Positions 8,386-17,063 are shown, counted from the stretch's first letter. The stretch is 64,000 nucleotides of DNA from Streptomyces roseus (GCF_001044425.1 NZ_LFML01000032.1:1-64000), one strand, 5' to 3'. A program made the numbers and translations. Notes: a model not told the origin generated them from the sequence alone.

Positions 8386-9533
8386 GCGCCCTCCTCGACC
8401 GTCTCGATGCCCGCGTCGATGTCCTGGGCCGCGTCGAGGCCGAAGGTGTGCTCGGGGTTCCAGTGCAGCACCACCTCGGCGCCGGGGACCAGGCGGGCGT
8501 CGCGCTCGATGTTCTGGACGTACACCTCCAGCTCCGGGCAGACGGGGCTGTCGATGACGTACTGGGTGGAGACGCCGATGAAGGAGGAGGCGGATATCGT
8601 GCCGCGGACCTTGTTGCGGCCGGCCGCGACGGTGTCCTCGTCCGCCGCGTGCACCAGGGAGATCTTCTCGGGACGCACCCCGACCAGCAGCTTTCCGCCG
8701 GCGGTGGGCGTGGTCGAACATCGGGCCGCGGGCAGCCGCAGCCTGGCGTCCGCCGAACCCACCAGCACGTCGGAGCCGCCGGCCTCCAGCACCTCGGCCT
8801 CGATGAGGTTGGAGGTGCCGAGGAAGTTGGCGACGAAGGTGGTCTTCGGGTTCTCGTACAGCTCGGCGGGGGCGCCCAGCTGCTCGACGCGGCCGCCGTT
8901 CATCACGGCGACCGTGTCGGCCATGGTCATGGCCTCCTCCTGGTCGTGCGTGACGTGCACGAAGGTGATGCCGACCTCGGTCTGGATGCGCTTGAGCTCC
9001 AGCTGCATCTGGCGGCGCAGCTTGAGGTCGAGGGCGCCCAGGGGCTCGTCGAGGAGCAGTACCTGGGGGTGGTTGACGAGCGCGCGGGCCACGGCCACGC
9101 GCTGCTGCTGGCCGCCGGAGAGCTGGTGGGGCTTGCGCTGGGCGAACTGGCCCAGCTCGACCAGCTCCAGCATGTCCTCGACCTGCTTCTTGACGGACTT
9201 GATGCCGCGGCGGCGCAGTCCGAAGGCCACGTTCTCGTAGATGTCCAGGTGCGGGAAGAGCGCGTAGCTCTGGAACACGGTGTTGACCGGGCGCTTGTAG
9301 GGCGGCAGGTGGGTGACCTCGCGCTCGCCGAGGCTGACCGTTCCGGTGGAGGGCTCCTCCAGGCCGGCGATCATGCGCAGGGTGGTGGTCTTCCCGCAGC
9401 CCGAGGCGCCGAGGAGGGCGAAGAAGGAGCCCTGGGGGATGGTGAGATCCAGCGGGTGCACGGCGGTGAACGAGCCGTAGTGCTTGCTGATCCCGGCGAG
9501 GCGGACGTCGCCGCCCGCGGTCTTGTCAGTCAT
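8382..9533 (-). CDS. potA: Polyamine ABC transporter ATP-binding protein
   Basis: A 383-residue ABC ATPase. It shows Walker A GASGCGKTTT near residue 38, the Q-loop in NTVFQSYALFPH, the signature LSGGQQQRVAVARAL, Walker B LLLDEPLGALD and the H-loop in HVTHDQEEA. A C-terminal TOBE domain follows from about residue 290 (LLVGVRPEKISLVH), as in other polyamine and iron importers. The start at 9533 gives MTDKTAGGDVRLAGISKHYG. It powers PotB/PotC. The intact motifs leave little doubt about an import ATPase; polyamine specificity comes from its neighbours. Confidence 0.92.
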   Translation of the reverse strand: MTDKTAGGDVRLAGISKHYGSFTAVHPLDLTIPQGSFFALLGASGCGKTTTLRMIAGLEEPSTGTVSLGEREVTHLPPYKRPVNTVFQSYALFPHLDIYENVAFGLRRRGIKSVKKQVEDMLELVELGQFAQRKPHQLSGGQQQRVAVARALVNHPQVLLLDEPLGALDLKLRRQMQLELKRIQTEVGITFVHVTHDQEEAMTMADTVAVMNGGRVEQLGAPAELYENPKTTFVANFLGTSNLIEAEVLEAGGSDVLVGSADARLRLPAARCSTTPTAGGKLLVGVRPEKISLVHAADEDTVAAGRNKVRGTISASSFIGVSTQYVIDSPVCPELEVYVQNIERDARLVPGAEVVLHWNPEHTFGLDAAQDIDAGIETVEEGA

Positions 9534-9603
9534 GGGCCTGGGCCTTCGGTGGTGGTGTCGTCGGAAGGGTGCGGGGCGCGGGTGCCGGCACGAAGGGGTT
9601 CGG

Positions 9604-10854
9604 TCAGGCTCCGATGAGCTTGGCGAACTTCTCCTCGTAGGCGGTCTCTTCCTCACTGCTGAGGGAGCGGAAGGCGTGGGCCTTGGCCGCCATCGCCTTG
9701 TCCGGAATGATCAGGGGGTTGTCCGCGAGCGCGGGGTCGATCTTCGCCAGGTCTTCCTTGACGCCTTCGACGGGACACACGTAGCTGATGAACGCGGCCA
9801 GCTGGGCGGCGATCGGCGGCTCGTAGTAGAAGTCGATCAGCTTCTCGGCGTTGGCCTTGTGCCGGGCATGGGCGGGGACCAGCAGGTTGTCGCTGGAGGT
9901 GATGTAACCGGGCGCCGGAATCGCGTACTTGATGTCCGGGTTGCCGGCCTGGAGCTGGATGACGTCGCCGGCCCAGGCCAGGCAGGCGGCGAGGTCGCCC
10001 TTGTCGAGGTCCGCCGTGTAGTCGTTGCCGGTGAAGCGGCGGATCTGCTGGGTGTCCACGCCCTTCTGGAGCCGGCCGATGGCGGAGTCGAAGTCGGCGG
10101 TGGTGAAGTTCGCCGGGTCCTTGCCCTGGTCGAGCAGGGTCATGCCGACGCTGTCGCGCATCTCGGTGAGGAAGCCGACGCGGCCCTTGAGGGAGGGGTC
10201 GTCGAGCAGCTGCGTGACGGAGTCGACCTTCTTGCCGTCGGTGGCCTTCGCGTTGTAGGCGATGACGGTGTCGATGCCGGTCCAGGGGTAGCTGTACGCG
10301 CGGCCCGGGTCCCAGTCGGGGTTGCGGAACTGCGGGATCAGGTTGGCGTACGCGTGCGGGAGGTGGGAGGGGTCCAGCTTCTGCGCCCAGCCGAGCCGGA
10401 TGATGCGGGCGGCGAGCCAGTCGGTGACGACGATCAGGTCGCGGCCGGTGCCCTGGCCGGCCGCGAGCTGCGGGCGGACCTTGCCGAAGAACTCGACGTT
10501 GTCGTTGATGTCCTCGGCGTACTTGACCTTGATCCCGGTCCGCTGGGTGAACTCGTCCAGCGTGGGGTGGGTCTTCTCGTCCTCGCTGGTGTCCATGTAC
10601 TCGGTCCAGTTGGAGAAGTCGATCTCCTTCTCCTGGTCCGAGCGGTCCTCGGAGGCGGCGGACGCCTCACCCGCGCGCTTGGCCGGCGGGATGCCGCAGG
10701 CGGACAGGGAGGCCAGGCCGCCGAGGGTGAGCGCTCCTACTCCGGAGGCGCGCAGCAGCGAGCGGCGGGTGAGGGCGCCGCGCCCGCCGGTGATGCTGCG
10801 CCGCATCGCGGCCAGTTGCGCCGCCGAGAGGCGGTCGGGCTCGAACTGCTCCAT
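9604..10854 (-). CDS. potD: Polyamine-binding lipoprotein, PotD type
   Basis: A 416-residue extracytoplasmic substrate-binding protein. The N-terminus has a twin-arginine motif (TRRSLLRASG, about 29-38) and a lipobox LSAC with the lipidated cysteine at residue 53, so it is probably a Tat-exported lipoprotein. The mature part starts with a Glu/Asp-rich linker, then FSNWTEYMDTSEDE, typical of the PotD/PotF family. It ends in the RSLSSEEETAYEEKFAKLIGA helix. It heads the potDABC unit and delivers putrescine or spermidine to the permease. A paralog without permeases lies at 19738-20916. Confidence 0.92.
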   Translation of the reverse strand: MEQFEPDRLSAAQLAAMRRSITGGRGALTRRSLLRASGVGALTLGGLASLSACGIPPAKRAGEASAASEDRSDQEKEIDFSNWTEYMDTSEDEKTHPTLDEFTQRTGIKVKYAEDINDNVEFFGKVRPQLAAGQGTGRDLIVVTDWLAARIIRLGWAQKLDPSHLPHAYANLIPQFRNPDWDPGRAYSYPWTGIDTVIAYNAKATDGKKVDSVTQLLDDPSLKGRVGFLTEMRDSVGMTLLDQGKDPANFTTADFDSAIGRLQKGVDTQQIRRFTGNDYTADLDKGDLAACLAWAGDVIQLQAGNPDIKYAIPAPGYITSSDNLLVPAHARHKANAEKLIDFYYEPPIAAQLAAFISYVCPVEGVKEDLAKIDPALADNPLIIPDKAMAAKAHAFRSLSSEEETAYEEKFAKLIGA

Positions 10855-10896
10855 GAACTGCCCTTTCGGGAGGGGTGGCGCCGCTGGTCAGGCGGC

Positions 10897-10919
10897 CGGC
10901 TGCCACGCGGCGGCAGCCG
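10897..10919 (-). terminator. Possible weak terminator between aldehyde dehydrogenase and potD
   Basis: CGGCTGCC and GGCAGCCG form an 8-bp perfect stem with a 7-base loop, just after the stop of the aldehyde dehydrogenase on the minus strand and before potD. There is no U-run. It may attenuate rather than stop transcription. Confidence 0.4.
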
Positions 10920-10926
10920 TGGACGG

Positions 10927-12444
10927 TTAGGTGCGGTCCCCGAAGACGGTGCGGTGCCAGTCCTTGGCCGCCACCGCGGTGTTGTCGTACATCACGTGCT
11001 TGACCTGCGTGTACTCCTCGAAGGAGTAGGCGCTCATGTCCTTTCCGAAGCCACTCGCCTTGTAGCCGCCGTGGGGCATCTCGCTGATGATCGGAATGTG
11101 GTCGTTGACCCAGACGCAGCCCGCCTTGATCTCGCGGGTGGCGCGGCCGGCCCGGTACACGTCGCGGCTCCAGGCCGAGGCGGCCAGTCCGTACGGGGTG
11201 TCGTTGGCCAGGGCGATGCCCTCGTCGTCGGTGTCGAAGGGCAGGACGACGAGGACCGGTCCGAAGATCTCGGACTGGACGACCTCGCTGTCCTGGGCGG
11301 CGCCGCTGACGAGGGTGGGCCGGTAGTAGGCGCCCTCGGCGAGCTCGCCTCCCGGGACCTCGCCGCCGGTGACGACGGTGGCGTAGCCGCGGGCGCGCTC
11401 GACGAAGCCGGCGACCCGGTCGCGCTGGGCGTGCGAGACGAGCGGACCGAGGTCGGTGGCCGGGTCGAAGGGGTCCCCGAGGCGGACCGTCTCCATCAGC
11501 TCGGCCACGCGGGAGACGAAGGCCTCGTGCAGGGGGCGCTGGACGTACGCGCGGGTGGCGGCGGTGCAGTCCTGGCCGGTGTTGATCAGGGAGGCGGCGA
11601 CGGCGCCGTGGGCCGCGGCCTCCAGGTCGGCGTCGTCGAAGACCAGGAAGGGCGCCTTGCCGCCGAGTTCCAGGTGGAGCCGCTTGACGGTGGCGGTGGC
11701 GATCTCGGCGACCCGCTTGCCCACCGCCGTGGAGCCGGTGAAGGAGGTCATGACCACGTCCGGGTGGCCCACCAGGTGCTCGCCCGCGTCCCGGCCGGCG
11801 CCGGTGACGATGTTGACCACGCCGTCGGGCAGGCCCGCGTCCTTGGCCGCCTGGGCGAACATCAGGGAGGTCAGCGGGGTCAGCTCGGCGGGCTTGAGGA
11901 CGATCGTGTTGCCCGCGGCGATGGCCGGGAGGATCTTCCAGGCGGCCATCTGGAGCGGATAGTTCCAGGGCGCGATGGATCCGACGACCCCGATGGCCTC
12001 GCGGCGTACGTAGGAGGTGTGGTCTCCTGAGTATTCAGCTGCCGCCTGCCCCTGGAGGTGGCGGGCGGCGCCCGCGAAGAAGGCGGTGTTGTCGATGGTC
12101 CCCGGTACGTCGAACTCGGTGGACAGCTTGATCGGCTTGCCGCACTGCAGGGATTCCGCGTACGCGAAGTCCTCGGCCTGCTCGGCCAGCACGGCGGCCA
12201 GCCGGTGCAGGGCGTCGGAGCGCTCGCCGGGGGTGGCCGCGGACCAGGCGGGGAAGGCCCGCTTGGCGGCGGCGACGGCCTCGTCGACGTCGGCGGTGGA
12301 GGCCAGCTCGTACGTGAGCACCTCCTCGCCCGTCGCAGGATCGACGACGGTGTGCGACTGTCCGGAGGTACCGGACCTCAGCCGCCCGTCGATGTACTGC
12401 GCACCGTCTGCGAAGCGGTCTTTGACCTGGAAGCGATTCACCAT
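10927..12444 (-). CDS. Gamma-aminobutyraldehyde (betaine-type) dehydrogenase
   Basis: An NAD(P)+-dependent aldehyde dehydrogenase of 505 residues. The general-base glutamate is in LELGGKAPFLVF and the catalytic cysteine in NTGQDCTAATRAYV; the NAD-binding SFTGSTAVGKRVAE block is intact. It sits directly upstream of potD and an amine oxidase, so the likely substrate is 4-aminobutanal (or its gamma-glutamyl form), oxidised to GABA for GabT. The ATG at 12444 is preceded by only a weak purine run. The divergent promoter to its right carries inverted repeats (12520-12555 and 12564-12579). A second paralog at 21021-22460 shares both catalytic motifs. Confidence 0.88.
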   Translation of the reverse strand: MVNRFQVKDRFADGAQYIDGRLRSGTSGQSHTVVDPATGEEVLTYELASTADVDEAVAAAKRAFPAWSAATPGERSDALHRLAAVLAEQAEDFAYAESLQCGKPIKLSTEFDVPGTIDNTAFFAGAARHLQGQAAAEYSGDHTSYVRREAIGVVGSIAPWNYPLQMAAWKILPAIAAGNTIVLKPAELTPLTSLMFAQAAKDAGLPDGVVNIVTGAGRDAGEHLVGHPDVVMTSFTGSTAVGKRVAEIATATVKRLHLELGGKAPFLVFDDADLEAAAHGAVAASLINTGQDCTAATRAYVQRPLHEAFVSRVAELMETVRLGDPFDPATDLGPLVSHAQRDRVAGFVERARGYATVVTGGEVPGGELAEGAYYRPTLVSGAAQDSEVVQSEIFGPVLVVLPFDTDDEGIALANDTPYGLAASAWSRDVYRAGRATREIKAGCVWVNDHIPIISEMPHGGYKASGFGKDMSAYSFEEYTQVKHVMYDNTAVAAKDWHRTVFGDRT

Positions 12445-12519
12445 GACGCTCTCACGCTCTCCGTAGCTTCAGCTCGAATTGAGTGCCGATCCTGGCAGAG
12501 GTGTTCCCCACCGCCAAGT

Positions 12520-12555
12520 GATTCCGTTGTTGCCTTTTGATTACGCGACGGAATC
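12520..12555. promoter_or_regulatory. Inverted GATTCCGT...ACGGAATC repeat in divergent promoter
   Basis: GATTCCGT (12520-12527) and its exact reverse complement ACGGAATC (12548-12555) lie 20 bases apart between the aldehyde dehydrogenase and the NADAR gene. The same octamer GATTCCGT recurs at 22600-22607 in the promoter between the second aldehyde dehydrogenase and an Lrp-type regulator. That recurrence suggests a common operator, possibly for the Lrp protein. This is inference from eight matching bases. Confidence 0.4.
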
Positions 12556-12563
12556 GGTCGACC

Positions 12564-12579
12564 ATGTGTCGAGACACAT
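12564..12579. promoter_or_regulatory. 16-bp palindrome ATGTGTC-GA-GACACAT
   Basis: Perfect 7-bp arms with a two-base centre, located 120 bp upstream of the aldehyde dehydrogenase and 48 bp upstream of the NADAR gene. The form fits a dimeric repressor such as a GntR or TetR protein. No regulator gene is adjacent, so the protein that binds it is unknown. Confidence 0.5.
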
Positions 12580-12626
12580 CGCAAATCCCGTACGAAGTGT
12601 CAGTGGCGACTGCCACACTCGCGTGC

Positions 12627-13181
12627 ATGGAGAAGATCGACACGTTGATCGAGCAGGTCAGCCGTGGTGAGCGGGTGAAGTACCTGCCCTTTTGGGGGCA
12701 CCGGCCGCGCCCCGACGGGACGCTCGGCCCCAGTTGCATGAGCCAGTGGTGGCCCTCCCCGTTCACGGTCGGTGAGGTCCGCTACGACACGGCCGAGCAC
12801 TGGATGATGGCCGGCAAGGCCCGGCTGTTCGGGGACGCGGAGGCCGAGCGCGCCGCGCTGGAGGCGAAGACTCCGGCGCAGGCCAAGAAGGCCGGCCGGC
12901 TCGTGCGCGGTTTCGACGACGCGATATGGGCGCGGGAGCGGTTCGCGCTCGTGGTGGAGGGCAGCGTGCACAAGTTCGCGTCCACCCCCGAGCTGCGCGC
13001 GTACCTGCTGGGCACCGGGGACCGCGTGCTGGTGGAAGCGAGCCCGATGGACCGCATCTGGGGCATCGGGCTGGCGGCGGACGACGAGGGCGCCCTGGAC
13101 CCCGCCCGCTGGCGGGGGCTGAACCTGCTGGGATTCGCGCTGATGGAGGCGCGCGGACTGCTGCGCGCGGGCGAGGCCTGA
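12627..13181 (+). CDS. NADAR-family protein (YbiA-like glycosidase)
   Basis: A 184-residue protein matching the NADAR/RibX family. Motifs include FWGHRP near the N-terminus, SQWWPSPFTV, YDTAEHWMMAGKARLF, and the C-terminal DRIWGIGLAADD plus NLLGFALMEAR. Family members split N-glycosidic bonds: YbiA acts on toxic early riboflavin intermediates, and other NADAR proteins remove ADP-ribose from guanine bases. I chose ATG 12627, where the conserved region begins; an upstream frame to 12537 reads through the promoter. No riboflavin genes or DarT-like toxin lie nearby, so its substrate here is open. It is divergent from the aldehyde dehydrogenase. Confidence 0.85.
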   Translation: MEKIDTLIEQVSRGERVKYLPFWGHRPRPDGTLGPSCMSQWWPSPFTVGEVRYDTAEHWMMAGKARLFGDAEAERAALEAKTPAQAKKAGRLVRGFDDAIWARERFALVVEGSVHKFASTPELRAYLLGTGDRVLVEASPMDRIWGIGLAADDEGALDPARWRGLNLLGFALMEARGLLRAGEA

Positions 13182-13313
13182 CCCCGGGCGGGCGCGCTCC
13201 CGCATGCGCGGCGGGCGAGCGAGGCGGCCGCGGCTTCGTGCCGTGCCCGCCGCGCCCGTACCCCGACGGGCCCGGCGGATCCGACGGACCCGCGGACCCG
13301 GCGTGTCAGCGTG

Positions 13314-14015
13314 TCAGACGCGCTCGCGCACGTGCGTGTGCGAGGACGAGCCGCCGTCGTAGTCGGAACCGGAGCCGGAGCCGCTCCCCTGGTCGCCGAG
13401 CAGGACGCCGGCGATGACGAGCCCGATCATCAGGATGCCGATCAGGATGCCGATCGCGCCCAGGATGATGCCGGCAAGAGCCATCGGGCCGTTGTCGGCC
13501 TCGCCGCGCTGGGCCTTCTTGCGGCCCAGGATGCCGAAGACGAGCGCCGGGACGCCGAACAGCACGCCCAGGTAGCAGGTGACCACGCCGATGATGCCGA
13601 GGACCAAGGCGGTGATCCCGAAGCCGTTGCTCTTCGCCGGATAGCCGGGGTAGCCCGGGTAGCCGGGGTACCCCGGATAGCCCTGCCGCCCCGGGTATCC
13701 GGGATGGCCGTACGCCGGCTGCGCGGGCGGCGGTCCGGGGTAGGCGTAGCCCCCCGGGTCCGGCTGCGCCGGGTACCCGTACGCGGGCGGCAGCGCCGTG
13801 CCCGGTGCGGGTGCGGGCACCGCGGCGGGAACCGGCGCCGGCCCGGGTATCTGCGCCGGCGGGGCGTCGGCCCCCGGCATCCCCGCGATCGTCGGCTGGT
13901 CGTGCACGGACGGCGGCCCCGACTCCCCCGGTGTGGCCTGCGGTTTGCCGAGCTCCACCGCCGGCCGCTCCGGCGGCGCCCACGGATCCTGCGGCTCGGG
14001 GCTCTGTTCGGTCAT
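13314..14015 (-). CDS. DUF4190 membrane protein with Pro/Gly/Tyr-rich N-terminus
   Basis: A 233-residue membrane protein. Residues 1 to about 130 are disordered and rich in Pro, Gly, Ala and Tyr, with a run of PGYPGYPGYP repeats just before the membrane part. Two hydrophobic segments follow (ALVLGIIGVVTCYLGVLFG and LAGIILGAIGILIGILMIGL), joined by a basic loop GRKKAQRGE: the DUF4190 hairpin. The C-terminus is GSGSGSDYDGG and ends ERV. No enzyme motif is visible. Such proteins are common in actinobacteria and their function is unknown; adhesion to the cell pole or membrane scaffolding has been suggested for similar PGY-rich tails. It diverges from the deaminase gene. Confidence 0.8.
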   Translation of the reverse strand: MTEQSPEPQDPWAPPERPAVELGKPQATPGESGPPSVHDQPTIAGMPGADAPPAQIPGPAPVPAAVPAPAPGTALPPAYGYPAQPDPGGYAYPGPPPAQPAYGHPGYPGRQGYPGYPGYPGYPGYPAKSNGFGITALVLGIIGVVTCYLGVLFGVPALVFGILGRKKAQRGEADNGPMALAGIILGAIGILIGILMIGLVIAGVLLGDQGSGSGSGSDYDGGSSSHTHVRERV

Positions 14016-14123
14016 GCGGCGCCCCCCTCTCGTACGCCCATGCTATGTGCTGTCACCGACGGTCCCGGAGCTGCCTACGATGAAGCCCGTTCTGTCCGCA
14101 CCCGTCCTCCCGGAGGCTCCCTC

Positions 14124-15149
14124 ATGCCCGATCTGCACCCCTTCATCGCGGGGCTGCCCAAGGCGGAACTCCACGTCCACCACGTCGGCTCCGCCTCCCC
14201 GCGCATCGTGGCCGAACTCGCCTCCCGCCACCCCGACTCCAAGGTCCCCACGGACCCCGAGGCGCTCGCCGACTACTTCACGTTCACCGACTTCGCGCAC
14301 TTCATCGAGGTCTACCTGTCCGTCGTGGACCTGGTCCGCACGCCCGACGACGTACGCACCCTCACGTACGAGGTCGCCCGCGACATGGCCCGGCAGAACA
14401 TCCGCTACGCCGAGCTGACCATCACCCCGTACTCCTCCACGCGCCGCGGCATCGACGAGAAGGCCTTCATGGAGGCCATCGAGGACGCCCGCAAGGCCGC
14501 CGAGACCGAGCTCGGCGTCATCCTGCGCTGGTGCTTCGACATCCCCGGCGAGGCCGGCCTGGAGGCCGCCGCCGAGACCGCGCGCCTCGCCGTCGAACTG
14601 CGCCCGGAGGGCCTGGTCTCCTTCGGCCTCGGCGGCCCTGAAATCGGCGTCCCGCGCCCGCAGTTCAAGCCGTACTTCGACGCCGCCCGCGCGGCCGGCC
14701 TGCACAGCGTGCCGCACGCCGGCGAGACCACCGGTCCCGAGACCATCTGGGACTCCATCCGCGAGCTGGGCGCCGAGCGCATCGGCCACGGCACCAGCGC
14801 CACGCAGGACCCGGAACTCCTGGCCTACCTCGCCGAGCACCGGATCGCACTGGAGGTCTGCCCGACCTCCAACATCGCCACGCGGGCCGTGACCGACCTG
14901 GACCTCCACCCCGTCAAGGAGATGGTGCGGGCGGGCGTGCTCGTCACCATCAACAGCGACGACCCGCCCATGTTCGGCTCCGACCTCAACAACGAGTACG
15001 CGGTCGCCGCACGCCTCCTCGACCTCGACGAGCGCGGGCTCGCGCAGCTGGCGAAGAACGCCGTCGAGGCCTCCTTCCTGGACGAGGCCGGCAAGGCGAA
15101 GCTCACCGCGGAGATCGACACGTACACCGCCGCCTGGCTGGCGCCCTGA
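14124..15149 (+). CDS. COG1816 deaminase, probably aminodeoxyfutalosine deaminase
   Basis: An amidohydrolase of the adenosine deaminase superfamily, 341 residues. Metal and catalytic residues are present: HxH in ELHVHHVG (His17, His19), VPHAGE, ERIGHGTSA and the aspartates of INSDDPPMF. The N-terminal ELHVHHVGSASP differs from ELHxHLEGT of true adenosine deaminases. Published work, cited from memory, showed that the S. avermitilis COG1816 protein Sav2595 deaminates 6-aminodeoxyfutalosine, a step of the futalosine route to menaquinone, and that adenosine deaminase was a wrong annotation. The ATG at 14124 has GGAGG upstream. I infer the same role here from family and genus; adenosine deaminase remains possible. 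Confidence 0.8.
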   Translation: MPDLHPFIAGLPKAELHVHHVGSASPRIVAELASRHPDSKVPTDPEALADYFTFTDFAHFIEVYLSVVDLVRTPDDVRTLTYEVARDMARQNIRYAELTITPYSSTRRGIDEKAFMEAIEDARKAAETELGVILRWCFDIPGEAGLEAAAETARLAVELRPEGLVSFGLGGPEIGVPRPQFKPYFDAARAAGLHSVPHAGETTGPETIWDSIRELGAERIGHGTSATQDPELLAYLAEHRIALEVCPTSNIATRAVTDLDLHPVKEMVRAGVLVTINSDDPPMFGSDLNNEYAVAARLLDLDERGLAQLAKNAVEASFLDEAGKAKLTAEIDTYTAAWLAP

Positions 15150-15180
15150 CGGACCGTGGGGAACGCCGACAATGGCTGTC

Positions 15181-15879
15181 ATGCGCACCCTGACGGCCGT
15201 GGGCCACCGCGGCGATCCCTACCGTGTCCGTGAGAACACCCTCCCCTCGATCCGCTCCGCCTTCGCGCGCGGGGCGGACGCGGTGGAGATCGACGTCCGG
15301 CTGACCCGCGACGGGCAGCCGGTCCTGCTCCACGACGAGACGCTCAAGCGGCTGTGGGGCCATGACGTGCGGCTCGACGCCGTCACGGCCGCACAGCTGG
15401 TGGAGCTGACGCGGGGCGGGATCCCGACCCTGCGCGAGGCCCTGATGGCGGCCGGCGCGGGCCGGGTGATGATCGACCTGCCTGGCGCCACGGCCGAGGC
15501 CGTGCGGACGGTCGTCGGCCAGGTCCGGGAGTGCGGAGCCCGCGACCGTACGTACTACTGCGCGGGCCCGGACACGATGCTGGCCGTGCGCGCCGCCGAT
15601 CCGGGCGCCGAGATCGCGCTGACCTGGACCACGCTGGCGCCGCCCCGTCGGGTGCTGATCGACGCGGTGGCGCCGTCCTGGCTCAACTACCGCTTCGGGC
15701 TGGTGGACCGGGAGCTGACGGACGCCCTGCACCGGGAGGGCCTGCTGGTCTCGGCCTGGACCGCGGACACGGCGTGGGCGATGCGCGGGCTGATCGCGGC
15801 CGGGGTGGACGCGGTCACCACCAACCGGCTGGACGCGCTGGCCCGCGTACGGGCGGAACTCGCGGTGCCCGGCCGGTGA
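15181..15879 (+). CDS. Glycerophosphodiester phosphodiesterase
   Basis: A compact GDPD-family TIM-barrel enzyme of 232 residues with no signal peptide, so cytoplasmic. The catalytic GHRG...ENT and EIDVRLTRDGQPVLLHDE blocks sit near the N-terminus, and the C-terminal VDAVTTNRLDAL strand is typical. It splits glycerophosphodiesters into an alcohol and sn-glycerol-3-phosphate. ATG 15181 gives MRTLTAVGHRG; an ATG at 15172 in the same frame would add three residues. The stop overlaps the GTG start of the histidine kinase by four bases (GTGA), so the three genes to 17797 form one operon. Confidence 0.88.
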   Translation: MRTLTAVGHRGDPYRVRENTLPSIRSAFARGADAVEIDVRLTRDGQPVLLHDETLKRLWGHDVRLDAVTAAQLVELTRGGIPTLREALMAAGAGRVMIDLPGATAEAVRTVVGQVRECGARDRTYYCAGPDTMLAVRAADPGAEIALTWTTLAPPRRVLIDAVAPSWLNYRFGLVDRELTDALHREGLLVSAWTADTAWAMRGLIAAGVDAVTTNRLDALARVRAELAVPGR

Positions 15880-17063
15880 TACGGGCCTGGGGGGAGCGGC
15901 TCCGGCGGGCGGATCCGCGGTGGCAGGACCTCGGGCTGACGCTGCTGGTCCAGGTGGCGACGACGATCCCGTTCGTCGTGCCGCGCGATCCGCTGGATTC
16001 GCCGGCCACCTGGCCCGCGTACCTGCTGACCACGCTCGGCAACGTGCCGCTGGTGTGGCGGCGGCGGGCGCCAGTGCCCGCGATCTTCGGGATGGTCGCG
16101 GCCGGCACGCTCTACACGCTGGCGCTGGACGGCCCCGGCCAGCCGCTGCCGTACGCCCCGCTGATCGGCGTGTACACGATGGCGCTGCTGTGTCCGGCCC
16201 GGGTGCGGATCACGATGGGCGTGGTGCTGACGGGGCTGATCCTCGCCTCGGTGGCGCTCAACACGGGGACGGCCAGGGAGCTGCTGTTCGCGCTGTTCGT
16301 CTTCGCGGCGGCGTACGCGCTGGGGCGGCTCCAGTACACCCGTCAGGCGTACACGGAAGCCGTCGAGGCGCGGGCGGCGGAGCTGGAGCGGGCGAACCGG
16401 ATCGAGGCTGAGCAGGCGGCGGCGCGCGAACGGGCCCGCATCGCACGGGAGATGCACGACATCCTCTCGCACGCGGTCAGCATCATGATCGTGCAGGCGG
16501 AGGCCGGTCCGGTGGCGGTGCGCCGGGCTCCGGAGCGGGCGGAGGCTGCCTTCGAGGCGATCGCCGAGACGGGGCGGGACGCGATGGCGCAGCTGCGGAC
16601 GATGCTGGGCGTGCTGCGGACGGACCGGGGGGCGGCGCAGGAGGCCGCTCCGCGGTCGCCGCAGCCCGGGATCGGGGAGCTGGCGGGGCTGCTGGAGCGG
16701 GTCCGGGGCAGCGGGCAGCGGGTGTCGTACGAGCGGACGGGAGCGGTGCGCCCGCTGCCGGCGGCGCTGGAGGCGACGGTGCACCGGGTGGTGCAGGAGG
16801 CGCTGACGAACGTGGTGAAGCACGCCGGGGCGTCGGCGGTGTCCGTGCGGCTGGAGTACGGGGAGCGGACGCTCACGGTGCGGGTGACCGACGACGGGCG
16901 GGGTCCGGGACCCGCGGCCGCCGGCGGGGGGCACGGCCTGATCGGGATCCGGGAGCGGGCGGCGGCGCACGGCGGGACGGCGGAGTACGGTCCGGGCCCG
17001 GGCGGCCTGGGCTTTTCGGTCTGCGTGCGCCTAGTAACCTCGCCGCTGGAGGTGGGGCGTTGA
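15876..17063 (+). CDS. Sensor histidine kinase, NarL/HisKA_3 class
   Basis: A 395-residue membrane kinase. The first 150 residues carry four to five hydrophobic helices with almost no extracytoplasmic domain, suggesting it senses a membrane or intramembrane signal. The dimerisation box is ARIAREMHDILSHAVS with the phosphorylated His at residue 194. The HATPase_c domain follows, with VVQEALTNVVKHA as the N-box and DDGRGPGP as the G1-type box. GTG 15876 overlaps the glycerophosphodiesterase stop, and its own stop overlaps the response regulator start. The signal is unknown. Confidence 0.92.
   Translation: MIRAWGERLRRADPRWQDLGLTLLVQVATTIPFVVPRDPLDSPATWPAYLLTTLGNVPLVWRRRAPVPAIFGMVAAGTLYTLALDGPGQPLPYAPLIGVYTMALLCPARVRITMGVVLTGLILASVALNTGTARELLFALFVFAAAYALGRLQYTRQAYTEAVEARAAELERANRIEAEQAAARERARIAREMHDILSHAVSIMIVQAEAGPVAVRRAPERAEAAFEAIAETGRDAMAQLRTMLGVLRTDRGAAQEAAPRSPQPGIGELAGLLERVRGSGQRVSYERTGAVRPLPAALEATVHRVVQEALTNVVKHAGASAVSVRLEYGERTLTVRVTDDGRGPGPAAAGGGHGLIGIRERAAAHGGTAEYGPGPGGLGFSVCVRLVTSPLEVGR

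Noticed and set aside
9484..12030. 848-codon plus-strand frame
   Set aside because: Antisense shadow of potD and the aldehyde dehydrogenase; no start signal or motif.
13620..13700. Mobile or satellite repeat
   Set aside because: The repeated bases encode in-frame PGY repeats of the DUF4190 protein and vary at third positions, so they are coding.
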